From positions 1 to 38,055 of the forward strand of contig JAZRRK010000021.1 of assembly GCA_045650705.1 (NCBI GenBank): 38,055 nt of DNA, given 5' to 3'. This stretch comes from UMGS1781 sp045650705. GTDB lineage: Bacteria > Bacillota > Clostridia > TANB77 > CAG-508. The position numbers and the translations under genes were made by a program. Under the pieces are notes generated by a model. The model saw only the letters and a list, made by a program, of their open reading frames with translations. It had not been told where the DNA came from and searched no databases. This document shows positions 7,792-15,716 of this stretch, one piece after another. Each line of letters begins with the position of its first letter. Position 1 is the stretch's first letter.

Positions 7792-8542
7792 ATGAAAAAA
7801 ATAATTATAATTAGTATAACAACAATAATTTTAATATTGTTGATTTTGTTTGGAATATTTTTTTTAAGAAATAAAGAATTATCTAAAGATGAGTTTATTG
7901 CTTTAATGGATAAATTTGAAGATGTATCTAATGTAAAACTTGAAGGAACACCAACAATGTATAAAAAAGATAATTCTATGTTAGTAATTTACACTGATGA
8001 TATATATTCATGGTCTAATACAGAAACTAATGAGTATATACGTTATAGTCCTACTTGGAAGCAATATACTGTTATGGATACAGTCTCTACAGAAGATAAT
8101 TTTTCTGACATAAAAGATACCCCTTATACATTCATGCGGTTATGAAAAGTATAATGGCACAAGATGTGCTGTGGGAAAATTTTATATAAAAGATTCAAAT
8201 CTAACAGTCACAATTTGGCTTGATGCAAAAAAAGGAACATGTTTAAAAATAACAAACTCTGGTTATGATTCTTCTAGAGAACCTTATGAATATGTTGAAG
8301 AATATGTGGCTACATATGGTGTTGTAACTGATGAAGATGTAGCAAAACCTGATTTAACTGGATATACACTAATAGAAAGTGATTCTAGTGATGTTATACA
8401 AGATATCAATATTGATAATACAGAATTACCCAACAGGCCTTTAGAAGATGCTTCTAATTCAAGTGGATATAATGGTCCCGGAATAGTTAATGTTGATGGT
8501 CATATGATTATTGTTAATGGTATTTCCAATGGTGTTTATTAA
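7792..8542 (+). CDS. Membrane-anchored exported protein of unknown function, requiring a +1 frameshift at CGG
   Basis: The N-terminus (MKKIIIISITTIILILLILFG, in two parts a Lys pair and a hydrophobic core) is a signal anchor. The exported part begins ELSKDEFIALMDKFEDVSNV. The zero frame ends after SDIKDTPYTFM with CGG, TTA and TGA. Skipping the C of CGG (8137) continues as GYEKYNGTRCAVGKFYIKD and runs to 8542, giving 249 residues. An in-frame TAA at 8111 in the second frame confines the switch to 8114-8145. The second part has no ribosome site of its own. No domain family is recognised; two Cys occur in the second half. It is followed by a strong terminator. Confidence 0.75.
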
Positions 8543-8584
8543 AAAAATTAGCACTTTACTTTTTGTAAGTGCTAATTTTTTTAT
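8542..8584 (+). terminator. Intrinsic terminator of the gene at 7792
   Basis: AAAAAATTAGCACTT pairs with AAGTGCTAATTTTTT around a short loop, followed by further T residues. Confidence 0.9.
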
Positions 8585-8783
8585 TTTACGACGAAGTCGC
8601 TTTTCTTATTGTATAGGAAAAATCGATTTTCTCCTTGAAATATCAACGATTTTTTCGTGTACAACAAGGTTAAGCTACCTTAGTCAGCCCGAGCGAAGCG
8701 AGTGGCATGTATTTCGCACAAGCTTCGAGGGCCAACTTAGCGAAATGCCTTTCTTATTCTTTAACTTCTGTTGTAGTTTCTTT
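8585..8783. repeat. Structured, GC-richer intergenic element ending in a copy of the rplS 3' end
   Basis: The stretch is visibly richer in GC than its surroundings and holds several inverted repeats, among them GGCAT-GTA-TTTCGC near 8703 against GCGAAATGCC near 8740, and GCGAAGCGAG-type hairpin sequence. It resembles a degraded mobile repeat. Its right end (about 8756-8779) contains 23 bases identical to the last codons and stop of rplS at 11097. Confidence 0.45.
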
Positions 8784-8784
8784 A

Positions 8785-9846
8785 TTATTTCATATAAATA
8801 TCAAAAAATGGTCTTAAATTCTGCAAATCATTTTCCGTTAACTTTACATCTTCTTCAAAGAAAATTTGTATATTCAAGTATATGTTATTTTCTATGTTTG
8901 TACAAACTTGCACACTGTTATTTCCTATATATTCTTGCGGTACAACATAAAATTGTCTACCATCTACAATAAATACTTCAAACTCATTGTTTAATGTATA
9001 AATTTCTTGATTTCCAAGCTCCGATACAGATATAGTGACAAATAAGTCTTCATAATTATATCCCTTTATTGTATCGGTATCAATACCATATATTGCATTA
9101 ACACTTACATTATAGTTAATCTCTTTTCTTCTATTATATTTAATTTTTTCAGTTGTAGTATATACATCAGAACTTATGTTGTTTATTTCTGTTATTTGTT
9201 TAACAGCTTTATTATAATTAGATTTAGGTAAATACGTTGTGGACAATATTAGTGATATCATAATTAATAATACAGTTATAAATGTTATTATTATATTTCT
9301 AAAACTATTTCTTGAAACTCCTTTATTGAAGTAAAGTATATATAAAGCAATGTAAGTATAAACAAATGTTAATAAACAATATCCTAATGAAATTTGTTGA
9401 TACAGCATTGCAATGTTCAATAGAAATGTTACTATTAATAATACATATCCTATTACTGGTTTCTTGTCATCTTTCATATTAAACCATAGAATAATTGTTA
9501 ATAAAACTTTTTGTATAACATTAATTATCATTAAGCTTGCTTCTGACAATGTAGGATAAGAATATCCATGTGAAATATTTTCCGCTATAATGCTTATGTA
9601 GTGAATAACACTAGCTATAATTGTTATTACAGTTAGTATTAAAAAAGTTTTCAATCCAAACTTTTCTTCTTTATTCAAAAGCTGATTTACGGCAAAAACT
9701 ATAAAACCTATACAGTATAAACTAAGCCCCATACTCAATATTATATCTTCCCCATAATATAGATCTCTGCCCAAATCAAATATAGTATAAATAATTGTAA
9801 ATGTTAAAAAAATTTTATTAATAAAATTAACTCTCCTATCTTCCAC
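8785..9846 (-). CDS. Multi-pass membrane protein of unknown function
   Basis: 353 aa. The first 205 residues contain about six membrane helices (for example FINKIFLTFTIIYTIFDLG, then segments near 35-55, 68-90, 110-150 and 185-205). The last 150 residues are a non-membrane domain with alternating Ile/Val/Tyr strands (YNVSVNAIYGIDTDTIKGYN, EVFIVDGRQFYVVPQEYIG). The start is GTG with AAAGGA upstream. No family is recognised. It stands alone between non-coding stretches. Confidence 0.7.
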   Translation of the reverse strand: MEDRRVNFINKIFLTFTIIYTIFDLGRDLYYGEDIILSMGLSLYCIGFIVFAVNQLLNKEEKFGLKTFLILTVITIIASVIHYISIIAENISHGYSYPTLSEASLMIINVIQKVLLTIILWFNMKDDKKPVIGYVLLIVTFLLNIAMLYQQISLGYCLLTFVYTYIALYILYFNKGVSRNSFRNIIITFITVLLIMISLILSTTYLPKSNYNKAVKQITEINNISSDVYTTTEKIKYNRRKEINYNVSVNAIYGIDTDTIKGYNYEDLFVTISVSELGNQEIYTLNNEFEVFIVDGRQFYVVPQEYIGNNSVQVCTNIENNIYLNIQIFFEEDVKLTENDLQNLRPFFDIYMK

Positions 9847-10037
9847 TTCATTCTATTCCTTTCATCTATGACATTATCACTTGCCCTATAATTATTAAAA
9901 AATCAATACATTAGAAACTTTTTTATCTGCTACATCATATTATCATATCACCCAATTTTTTTCAATGAAATTTTTGAAATATTGCAGATTTGTCAATCTT
10001 ATATTAACTTTTTATCTTTTCCCTTTGAACTTTCGTT

Positions 10038-10736
10038 TTAAAATTTTACGTTTTCTTCTTCATCAAAGAGAATCTCAGCATCTCTATTTGATATGTCAAT
10101 CATTTCCTGTACTCTAGAAATATGTGAAATTAAATAAATATTAGCTCCAATAAGCAGAGTATATATGATAAGACCTAAGGAGGTTTTTAGTTTAAAGTAG
10201 TTATATGCTTTCATATTTTGCTCTATAAATAACTCTTTATGATTGCTTATTTTTATGCTACTTAAGCTAATATCTATATATTGTTTTGCGGTTTCCTCTT
10301 GTGAAAAATCAATTTTAGAATAAATCCTAGAAAATTCATTTTCATTATAAGTACTATCCAGCGCAATTTTTCCAATCAAAAGTATAAAAATAGCTATTGC
10401 TGTTAATATGATAATAATTTTCAAATTAGAGATTAAAGTCTCTTTTCTTTTTGAAAACAATACACAAGCTATCGTAAATATAAAAGATACTAGAATTGCA
10501 GTAAAAAGTATAGTTATATATAAACTTTTTAACGTTTCTATCGGATCTATAAAAGAAGTTTTATAATTAATAGCATATATGAAAAAAGCCATTAATATAA
10601 CTAAAAATCCAGCAAGTTCTATAAAATATATTCCAATTGTACTAGTCCAAAGATTAATATGCGATTTGTAAAGTTCACAATATCTTGTATAAATATAAGA
10701 ATAACGCAATTTATCAATAAATTTATTCAAGTTCAT
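10038..10736 (-). CDS. Membrane protein of unknown function
   Basis: 232 aa. Four hydrophobic segments are visible: around ELAGFLVILMAFFIYAI, ITILFTAILVSFIFTIACVL, IIIILTAIAIFILLIGKIAL and LGLIIYTLLIGANIYLI. A 50-residue polar section rich in Ser, Ile and Glu lies between the third and fourth. The C-terminal tail is acidic (FDEEENVKF). The ATG at 10736 is preferred over a TTG at 10751 because GAGGAG lies between them at good spacing. A good promoter lies just upstream. No family is recognised. Confidence 0.7.
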   Translation of the reverse strand: MNLNKFIDKLRYSYIYTRYCELYKSHINLWTSTIGIYFIELAGFLVILMAFFIYAINYKTSFIDPIETLKSLYITILFTAILVSFIFTIACVLFSKRKETLISNLKIIIILTAIAIFILLIGKIALDSTYNENEFSRIYSKIDFSQEETAKQYIDISLSSIKISNHKELFIEQNMKAYNYFKLKTSLGLIIYTLLIGANIYLISHISRVQEMIDISNRDAEILFDEEENVKF

Positions 10737-10760
10737 CTTATCACTCCTCAATATAAAATT

Positions 10761-10789
10761 ATTATAGCATATCCTACCTATAATTTCAA
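10761..10789 (-). promoter_or_regulatory. Promoter of the membrane protein gene ending at 10038
   Basis: TTGAAA and TATAAT are separated by 17 bases on the minus strand, 25 bases before the start codon. Confidence 0.85.
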
Positions 10790-10828
10790 AATATTTAAAT
10801 TATAATCGAATACCTTTATTTTTTCATA

Positions 10829-10857
10829 TTGACAATTCTCTTTGTTTAATGTATACT
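10829..10857 (+). promoter_or_regulatory. Strong promoter of a micro-gene
   Basis: TTGACA and TATACT are spaced 17 bases apart, about 42 bases before the GTG of the 22-codon frame. Confidence 0.87.
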
Positions 10858-10898
10858 ATTTATGCCTACTTGCTTAGTGGCAGGAAGGAGGCTCAAGA

Positions 10899-10967
10899 GT
10901 GAAAGACCTATTAGACTTGCTAAAACTTATATTGTTTTACTACATAGTAAAGCATCTAAGTAAATAG
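10899..10967 (+). CDS. 22-residue hydrophobic peptide (micro-gene)
   Basis: A GTG start is preceded by a strong AAGGAGG at ideal spacing. The peptide has an acidic-basic start (MKDLLDLLK), a hydrophobic middle (LILFYYIV) and a basic end (KHLSK), a pattern that suits a short membrane or amphipathic helix. Promoter, ribosome site, frame and terminator fit within about 190 bases, making a complete transcription unit. It resembles type I toxins or other small membrane peptides in layout only; no antisense RNA is evident and no family is recognised. Confidence 0.65.
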   Translation: MKDLLDLLKLILFYYIVKHLSK

Positions 10968-10972
10968 CACAA

Positions 10973-11016
10973 AAAAAGACTGGGAAAAGTTTTCAGACGA
11001 CTTCCCAGTCTTTTTT
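10973..11016. terminator. Bidirectional terminator between the micro-gene and rplS
   Basis: AAAGACTGGGAA pairs with TTCCCAGTCTTT around a loop. A-runs on the left and T-runs on the right allow function in both directions, for the micro-gene (plus) and rplS (minus). Confidence 0.9.
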
Positions 11017-11097
11017 ATACTCAATTGTTACTTGACCTATTCGCAATTGCTAAATTTATTTTAGCACATATTTGATTATATGTCAAATATTTTTATA

Positions 11098-11598
11098 TTA
11101 TTCTTTAACTTCTGTTGTAGCTTCTTCTGTTACTGTATCTACAGTTTCTTCTACAACTGGATTTTCTGTTTCAACAGCAGGTGCTTCTTCTGGAGCTTCT
11201 GCAGCTTCTTCTACTAAGTCTTCTTTAATTGTTATTTCGTTTGTTTCAATTCTTGCACCTATTTGTTCTTTTGTCTTAGCAGCTTTTCCTAATCTTTCTC
11301 TTAAATAGAATAATTTTGCTCTTCTTGCTTTACCTACTCTTGTTACTTCTACTTTTTCAACAGCTGGAGAATGTACTAAGAATGTTTTTTCAACACCTAC
11401 ACCATAAGATATTCTTCTTACTGTGAATGTTTTATTAACTCCTCCACCTTGTACTTTTATAATTATTCCTTCGAAAACTTGAATTCTTTCTCTGTTTCCT
11501 TCTTTAACTCTTACATGAACTTTTACTGTATTACCAACTTTTAAATCTGGTATTTTATTTTTCATTTGTTCATGCTCTATTGATTTTATGATATCCAT
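11098..11598 (-). CDS. rplS: 50S ribosomal protein L19 with an acidic C-terminal extension
   Basis: The L19 core spans residues 1-112: IKSIEHEQMKNKIPDLKVG, VHVRVKEGNRERIQVFEGI, GVGVEKTFLVHSP and RRAKLFYLRERLGKAA. L19 sits at the 30S-50S interface. The remaining 50 or so residues form an Ala/Glu/Val/Thr-rich acidic tail (EEAAEAPEEAPAVETEN and onward) absent from the standard protein of about 115 aa. The start is set at 11598, where GGAGG is well placed; an ATG at 11628 is in frame but lacks a site. It directly follows trmD. Confidence 0.96.
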   Translation of the reverse strand: MDIIKSIEHEQMKNKIPDLKVGNTVKVHVRVKEGNRERIQVFEGIIIKVQGGGVNKTFTVRRISYGVGVEKTFLVHSPAVEKVEVTRVGKARRAKLFYLRERLGKAAKTKEQIGARIETNEITIKEDLVEEAAEAPEEAPAVETENPVVEETVDTVTEEATTEVKE

Positions 11599-11624
11599 TT
11601 CTTTTCCTCCTTCTTTTTGGATTT

Positions 11625-12291
11625 TCATTTTTGTAATAAATCTGGCCTTTTCTTTTTAGTTATTTCTATAGACTGCATCTTACGCCATTCTGCTATTTTT
11701 TTATGATTACCGTGAAGTTAATACTTCTGGTACTTTTTTATCTAAAAACATCTCTGGTCTTGTATATTGTGGATATTCCAATAAATTTTCTGTAAATGAC
11801 TCTTCTTTTATTGATTCATTATTTAATACACCATCTACATATCTTGAAACTGCATCTATTAATATCATTGCTGGGAGCTCTCCGCCAGTTAAGACATAAT
11901 CTCCTACTGATATTTCTTCTGGTTCTATTTCATCTATTACTCTCTGGTCTATACCTTCATAATGACCACAAAGCAATATTAAATGTTTTTCTTTACTTAA
12001 CTCTTTTACTTTTTCTTGATTTAATGTTTTTCCTTGTGGAGATAAGTATATCAATTTTGCATCTGTACTATTTATACTTTTATATGCATCATATACAACA
12101 TCTGGTCTAATTACCATCCCAGCGCCTCCACCATATGGAGTATCATCAACCTTTTTATGTTTATCTTTTGAAAAGTCTCTTATATCTATTAAATTAATAT
12201 CTATAATATTACTCTCAATTGCTCTTCCTATAATACTCTGTTTTATAGGTTCAAACATATTTGGAAAAAGTGTTAAAACATCTATTTTCAT
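11625..12291 (-). CDS. trmD: tRNA (guanine-37-N1)-methyltransferase TrmD, requiring a +1 frameshift at CGG
   Basis: SPOUT methyltransferase that makes m1G37 in tRNAs with G36-G37, protecting against +1 frameshifts. The N-terminal domain is intact: IDVLTLFPNMFEPI, DDTPYGGGAGMVIRPD, LICGHYEGIDQR-like (LLCGHYEGIDQRVIDE), EISVGDYVLTGGELPAM. In the zero frame the protein ends KVPEVLTS-CGG-TAA at 194 residues, well short. Skipping the C at 11712 gives GNHKKIAEWRKMQSIEI then RPDLLQK and a TGA at 11625, for 221 residues. That is the conserved TrmD ending (VPEVLxSGNH.KI..WR ... RPDLL). The start overlaps the rimM stop as ATGA. It is essential in most bacteria, so the shift should be efficient. Confidence 0.95.
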
Positions 12292-12794
12292 ATTAACCCA
12301 TCCATTAGTTCTACAGTTATTCTTTTATTTTGAATATCTACATCTTTTATTACATCTTCTATTGCTGGAAGTAAAATCTCTTTACCTTCATTATTTTTTA
12401 CAGTATAAACATCATTACTTCCCGTAGAAAACACGTCAACTACTTTGCCTAATAATTCATTATCTACTGTATATACTTCACAATTTAAAATATCTACAAT
12501 AAAATATGAATCTTCTGGTAATTCTACTGCATCCTCTCTATTTATTTTAATATAAAGATTTTTATATTTTTCCGCTTCATCAATATTGTCTATTCCTTCA
12601 AGTTTTAAAATTACCATATTCTTAATATATTTTACATCTTGAATTCTAAACTCTACTAATTCTTTTCCTCTTTGTACATAAATAGTTTCCAAATCTTCGA
12701 ATCTTGTAATATCATCTGTTAATGGTTTTACTTTTAAATTTCCTTTTAAACCATTAGTATTTACAATTTGACCAATTTCTAAATATTCTTCCAT
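12288..12794 (-). CDS. rimM: Ribosome maturation factor RimM
   Basis: Assists assembly of the 30S head. 168 aa, the usual length. N-terminal domain EIGQIVNTNGLKGNLKVKPLTDD; C-terminal PRC-barrel domain DSYFIVDILNCEVYTVDNEL and KEILLPAIEDVIKDVDI. It overlaps trmD by four bases (ATGA), implying coupled translation in the rpsP-khpA-rimM-trmD-rplS order typical of Firmicutes. Confidence 0.96.
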   Translation of the reverse strand: MEEYLEIGQIVNTNGLKGNLKVKPLTDDITRFEDLETIYVQRGKELVEFRIQDVKYIKNMVILKLEGIDNIDEAEKYKNLYIKINREDAVELPEDSYFIVDILNCEVYTVDNELLGKVVDVFSTGSNDVYTVKNNEGKEILLPAIEDVIKDVDIQNKRITVELMDGLI

Positions 12795-12803
12795 AACTTA
12801 TAC

Positions 12804-13034
12804 CTAATCTATAAATTCCACTGTAACTTTTTTTTGTTCTTTTGCAGCTAAGGCTTTCATAACTGTTCTAATTGCTGCAGCTATTTTTCCTTCTCTACCA
12901 ATAACTTTTCCCATATCAGTACCTGCTACTTTTACTTCGAATACTACTGATTTTTCTCCACTAGCTTCGTTTATAGATACTTGATCTGGAAATTCAACTA
13001 AACTGTTTATAATTGTTGTTAATGTTTCTTTCAT
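12804..13034 (-). CDS. khpA: KH-domain RNA-binding protein KhpA
   Basis: A protein of about 76 residues made of a single KH domain with the invariant GKVIGREGKIAAAIRTVM loop-helix that contacts RNA. KhpA works with KhpB in control of cell length and sRNA-type interactions in Gram-positives. The start at 13034 is chosen because GAGG lies eight bases before it; an ATG at 13067 is in frame but inside rpsP. It sits 16 bases after rpsP. Confidence 0.94.
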   Translation of the reverse strand: MKETLTTIINSLVEFPDQVSINEASGEKSVVFEVKVAGTDMGKVIGREGKIAAAIRTVMKALAAKEQKKVTVEFID

Positions 13035-13050
13035 GTGCATAACCTCATTT

Positions 13051-13284
13051 CTACTTATTATTTTCAATTAAACGTTTTACTGTGTCTGTTGGTTTAGCTC
13101 CATTTTTTATCCATTCTTCAACTTTTTCTTTGTCTAAAACTAATTCAGATGGTTCAACCATTGGATTGTATGTTCCAATTTGTTCAATTATTTTTCCATC
13201 TCTTGGTGATTTAGAATCAGCAACTACTATGTGATAAAATGGTGCTTTCTTCTTTCCTACTCTTTGTAATCTTATTTTTACCAT
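13051..13284 (-). CDS. rpsP: 30S ribosomal protein S16
   Basis: 77 aa, standard length. Signatures VKIRLQRVGKKKAPFYHIVV at the start, PRDGKIIEQIGTYNP, and WIKNGAKPTDTVKRLI at the end. It is the first gene of the rpsP-khpA-rimM-trmD-rplS run, separated from ffh by a mobile-like repeat. Confidence 0.98.
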   Translation of the reverse strand: MVKIRLQRVGKKKAPFYHIVVADSKSPRDGKIIEQIGTYNPMVEPSELVLDKEKVEEWIKNGAKPTDTVKRLIENNK

Positions 13285-13354
13285 TGTCTTTTCCCCCTTT
13301 TATTTTTAATATGTATATAAAATTTAAAAAATTAATAACTGATTTATCTAAAGC

Positions 13355-13510
13355 ATCTTCAAAGCCTAGCTGAAACCTCCTTTAACAAGGGAGGTGGCAG
13401 CCGTAGGCTGACGGAGGTTTCTTTTATTCTTCTTTAAGAACCCCCAGTCGCTCTTTCAGAGCGCCAGCCCCCCTTATTAAAGGGGCTTTCTTGTATTTCT
13501 TCGAAGATAT
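13355..13510. repeat. Double-hairpin MITE-like element between ffh and rpsP
   Basis: Short inverted ends (ATCTTCAAAG and CTTCGAAGAT) enclose two GC-rich hairpin units: GAAACCTCC...GGAGGTTTC with inner AACAAGGGAGGTGGCAGCC, and AACCCCCAGTCGC...GGGGCTTTC. The base composition is far above the neighbours. Very similar AGGGAGGTGGCAGCC elements are known to me from gut Firmicute genomes as dispersed non-coding repeats. It ends four bases from the ffh stop. Confidence 0.7.
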
Positions 13511-13513
13511 TCT

Positions 13514-14863
13514 CTATTTTAAGTTTTTTAATGCATTTAAATCCATACCTTTAAGTGCGTTTTTCATTCCGCCCTTATTGTTTTGCATTTTTTTCATTAA
13601 TTTTTGAGTCATTTCAAAAGAACTAATGAATTTATTTATCTCTTGTACTGTTGTTCCACTACCTTTTGCAATTCTTTGTCTTCTACTAGCATTTAATAAT
13701 CTTGTATTTCTTTTTTCCTTAGTCGTCATTGAACAAATTATTGCTTCTATTTTTACAAATTCTTTATCATCTACTTTTATGTCTCCAAATTTATTCATAC
13801 CTGGAATCATTTTTAGTAGTGATGAGAATGAACCCATTTTTTTCATTTGTCTTAGTTGAGTTAAGTAATCATCTAAGTCAAATTCTTGTTTTTTTAATTT
13901 CTTTTCTAATTTTAATGCTTCTTCTTCATCAAAAGCTTCTTCAGCTTTTTCTATAATTGAAAGCATATCTCCCATTCCTAGAATTCTTGATGTCATTCTA
14001 TCTGGATGGAATTCTTCTATATCACTTAATTTTTCTCCTGTTGCTGCAAACTTTATTGGTCTTCCTGTTACTTTTTTTACAGAAAGTGCTGCACCACCAC
14101 GAGTATCTCCATCTAATTTTGTAAGTACTACACCATCTATTCCTAAATTTTCATTAAAATGTGTAGCAACATTAACAGCATCTTGACCTGTCATAGAATC
14201 TACTACTAATAATATCTCATGTGGTTTTACATTTGATTTTACATTTTTTAATTCTTGCATCAATTCTTCATCTATATGAAGACGTCCTGCTGTATCTAAT
14301 ATAATTACATCATTTAGTTTTGAATATGCCTGTGATATTGCTTGTTTTGCTATATGCACTACATCTTTTGAGTTTTCATTCGCAAATACTGGAATGTTAA
14401 GCCCGCCACCAACTACTTGTAATTGCTTAATTGCGGCTGGTCTATATACGTCGCATGCTACAAGTAATGGTTTCTTACCTTGTTTTCTTAAAAGATTTGC
14501 AAGTTTACCACAAGTTGTGGTTTTACCAGAACCTTGTAATCCTACTAGCATTATAATCGTAGGTGGATTTGGAGTAAAATTAATTTTACTTGTTACTCCT
14601 CCTAAAAGCTCTGTCATTTCATCTCTTACAATTTTTACAACTTGTTGTCCTGGAGTTAATGATTTTAATACATCCTGTCCTAAAGCTTTTTTCTCAACTT
14701 CTGAAATAAAATCTTTTACAATTTTATAATTTACATCTGCTTCTAGTAAAGCCAACTTTACTTCTCTTAAAACTTCTTTTAAATCTGATTCAGTAATTCT
14801 TGCTTTACCGCCAAGTTTTCTTGTAATCGCTTGTAGTCTTGAAGATAAGCCTTCAAATGCCAT
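13514..14863 (-). CDS. ffh: Signal recognition particle GTPase Ffh
   Basis: About 449 aa. N domain (FEGLSSRLQAITRKLGGKA), G domain with Walker A VGLQGSGKTTTCGKLA, DVYRPAAIKQL, the DTAGRLHID box, and TKLDGDTRGGAALS, then a Met-rich M domain that binds 4.5S RNA and signal peptides (RRQRIAKGSGTTVQEIN, KLMKKMQNNKGGMKNA). It targets nascent membrane proteins to the translocon. The start at 14863 follows GGAGG; an upstream in-frame ATG at 14896 lies in the ylxM end and has no site. Confidence 0.98.
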   Translation of the reverse strand: MAFEGLSSRLQAITRKLGGKARITESDLKEVLREVKLALLEADVNYKIVKDFISEVEKKALGQDVLKSLTPGQQVVKIVRDEMTELLGGVTSKINFTPNPPTIIMLVGLQGSGKTTTCGKLANLLRKQGKKPLLVACDVYRPAAIKQLQVVGGGLNIPVFANENSKDVVHIAKQAISQAYSKLNDVIILDTAGRLHIDEELMQELKNVKSNVKPHEILLVVDSMTGQDAVNVATHFNENLGIDGVVLTKLDGDTRGGAALSVKKVTGRPIKFAATGEKLSDIEEFHPDRMTSRILGMGDMLSIIEKAEEAFDEEEALKLEKKLKKQEFDLDDYLTQLRQMKKMGSFSSLLKMIPGMNKFGDIKVDDKEFVKIEAIICSMTTKEKRNTRLLNASRRQRIAKGSGTTVQEINKFISSFEMTQKLMKKMQNNKGGMKNALKGMDLNALKNLK

Positions 14864-14883
14864 ATCATTTCCTCCTATCCGTT

Positions 14884-15231
14884 TTAAACAACACAATTTA
14901 ATTCTTCTCTAATGTGTTCTAGTATTTCTGCTATTTGTTCATCTGTAAACTTTGTTTGAATTTTTGTAAGCTCAGATAAAATATTTGCTATCTTTTCTTC
15001 TTGTCTAATTGTCTTTTTCATAATTCCTAGCTTTTCTTCGAATTCGAAAAGTTTATTTTCCCCCTTTTTTATTATATCTCTTACAGCTTGCCTTGTTATT
15101 CCTTCATTTTCTGCTATTTCTGAAAGAGAAAAATCTAGATTATAATAGTTATCTAAAATATTTAATTGCTTTTCAGTTAAAAGCTTGCCATAAATCTGGC
15201 AAAGCATACTAATCTCTACTTTTTTATCCAT
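14884..15231 (-). CDS. ylxM: SRP-associated helix-turn-helix protein YlxM
   Basis: 115 aa. It has the sigma-70 region-4-like fold LTEKQLNILDNYYNLDFSLS then EIAENEGITRQAVRDIIKKG, the signature of the YlxM/p13 family that activates Ffh. The C-terminal half is helical and charged. It lies 20 bases upstream of the ffh start, the usual partner gene. Ribosome site AGAAGGTG. Confidence 0.94.
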   Translation of the reverse strand: MDKKVEISMLCQIYGKLLTEKQLNILDNYYNLDFSLSEIAENEGITRQAVRDIIKKGENKLFEFEEKLGIMKKTIRQEEKIANILSELTKIQTKFTDEQIAEILEHIREELNCVV

Positions 15232-15312
15232 AACTATTACACCTTCTAAAATTGTAATGCTATTCTACTTTACACCATTTTTTGCCATTTGTCAAGGGTT
15301 TTACGTAAATTA

Positions 15313-15360
15313 ATAAAAAAACACATCAAATTTATGCATTTTATAGCATAATTGATGTGC
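15313..15360 (-). terminator. Intrinsic terminator after the small exported protein gene
   Basis: GCACATCAA pairs with TTGATGTGT, with an inner ATGC/GCAT pairing, followed by a T-rich tail on the minus strand. Confidence 0.8.
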
Positions 15361-15374
15361 TTTTTATTTTATAA

Positions 15375-15647
15375 TTAATAATTACTATTTGCGGAATCAA
15401 TGTATTCTTCTACTGAATTATATGTAGTATTTCCTATTGATATTCCTTCAAATTCTAGCTCTTCCTGGTAGGATTCTTCTATAGATGATTCCATTTTAGA
15501 AACTGAATTAATTAAATTAGAGTTTATTTCTTCTATAGATGATTCCATTTTAGAAGCTGAATTAATTAAATTAGAGTTTATTACAACTGAAGTACTTAAA
15601 CCTATTAGTAATAAAATTGGTATAATTCCTATTAATATTAATTTCAT
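15375..15647 (-). CDS. Small exported or membrane-anchored protein with an internal duplication
   Basis: About 90 aa. A hydrophobic N-terminus (MKLILIGIIPILLLIGLSTS) looks like a signal anchor. Then come two copies of an 18-residue unit, INSNLINS(A/V)SKMESSIEE, and an acidic tail ending in YIDSANSNY. The unit has a heptad-like spacing of Leu, Ile and Met and could form a coiled coil. The start at 15647 is preferred because GGGGG lies a few bases upstream. No family is recognised. Confidence 0.65.
   Translation of the reverse strand: MKLILIGIIPILLLIGLSTSVVINSNLINSASKMESSIEEINSNLINSVSKMESSIEESYQEELEFEGISIGNTTYNSVEEYIDSANSNY
15474..15581 (-). repeat. 54-nt in-frame tandem duplication
   Basis: Two adjacent 54-nt copies (15474-15527 and 15528-15581) differ at about one position (AAACTG against AAGCTG). 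The near identity implies a recent duplication adding 18 residues to the small exported protein. Confidence 0.9.
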
Positions 15648-15716
15648 ATTTTCCCCCTTTTTCAAAAATATTAATTCATATTTATTCTATCCTACTCTTT
15701 AATGTTTGTCAAGAAT

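Noticed and set aside
8511..8972. Plus-strand frame after the gene at 7792
   Set aside because: It crosses the terminator and the structured repeat and runs antisense to a real gene.
14879..14881. A sixth in-frame CGG at the start of ffh
   Set aside because: It lies between the ylxM stop and the ffh ribosome site, upstream of the real ATG at 14863, so it is not translated.
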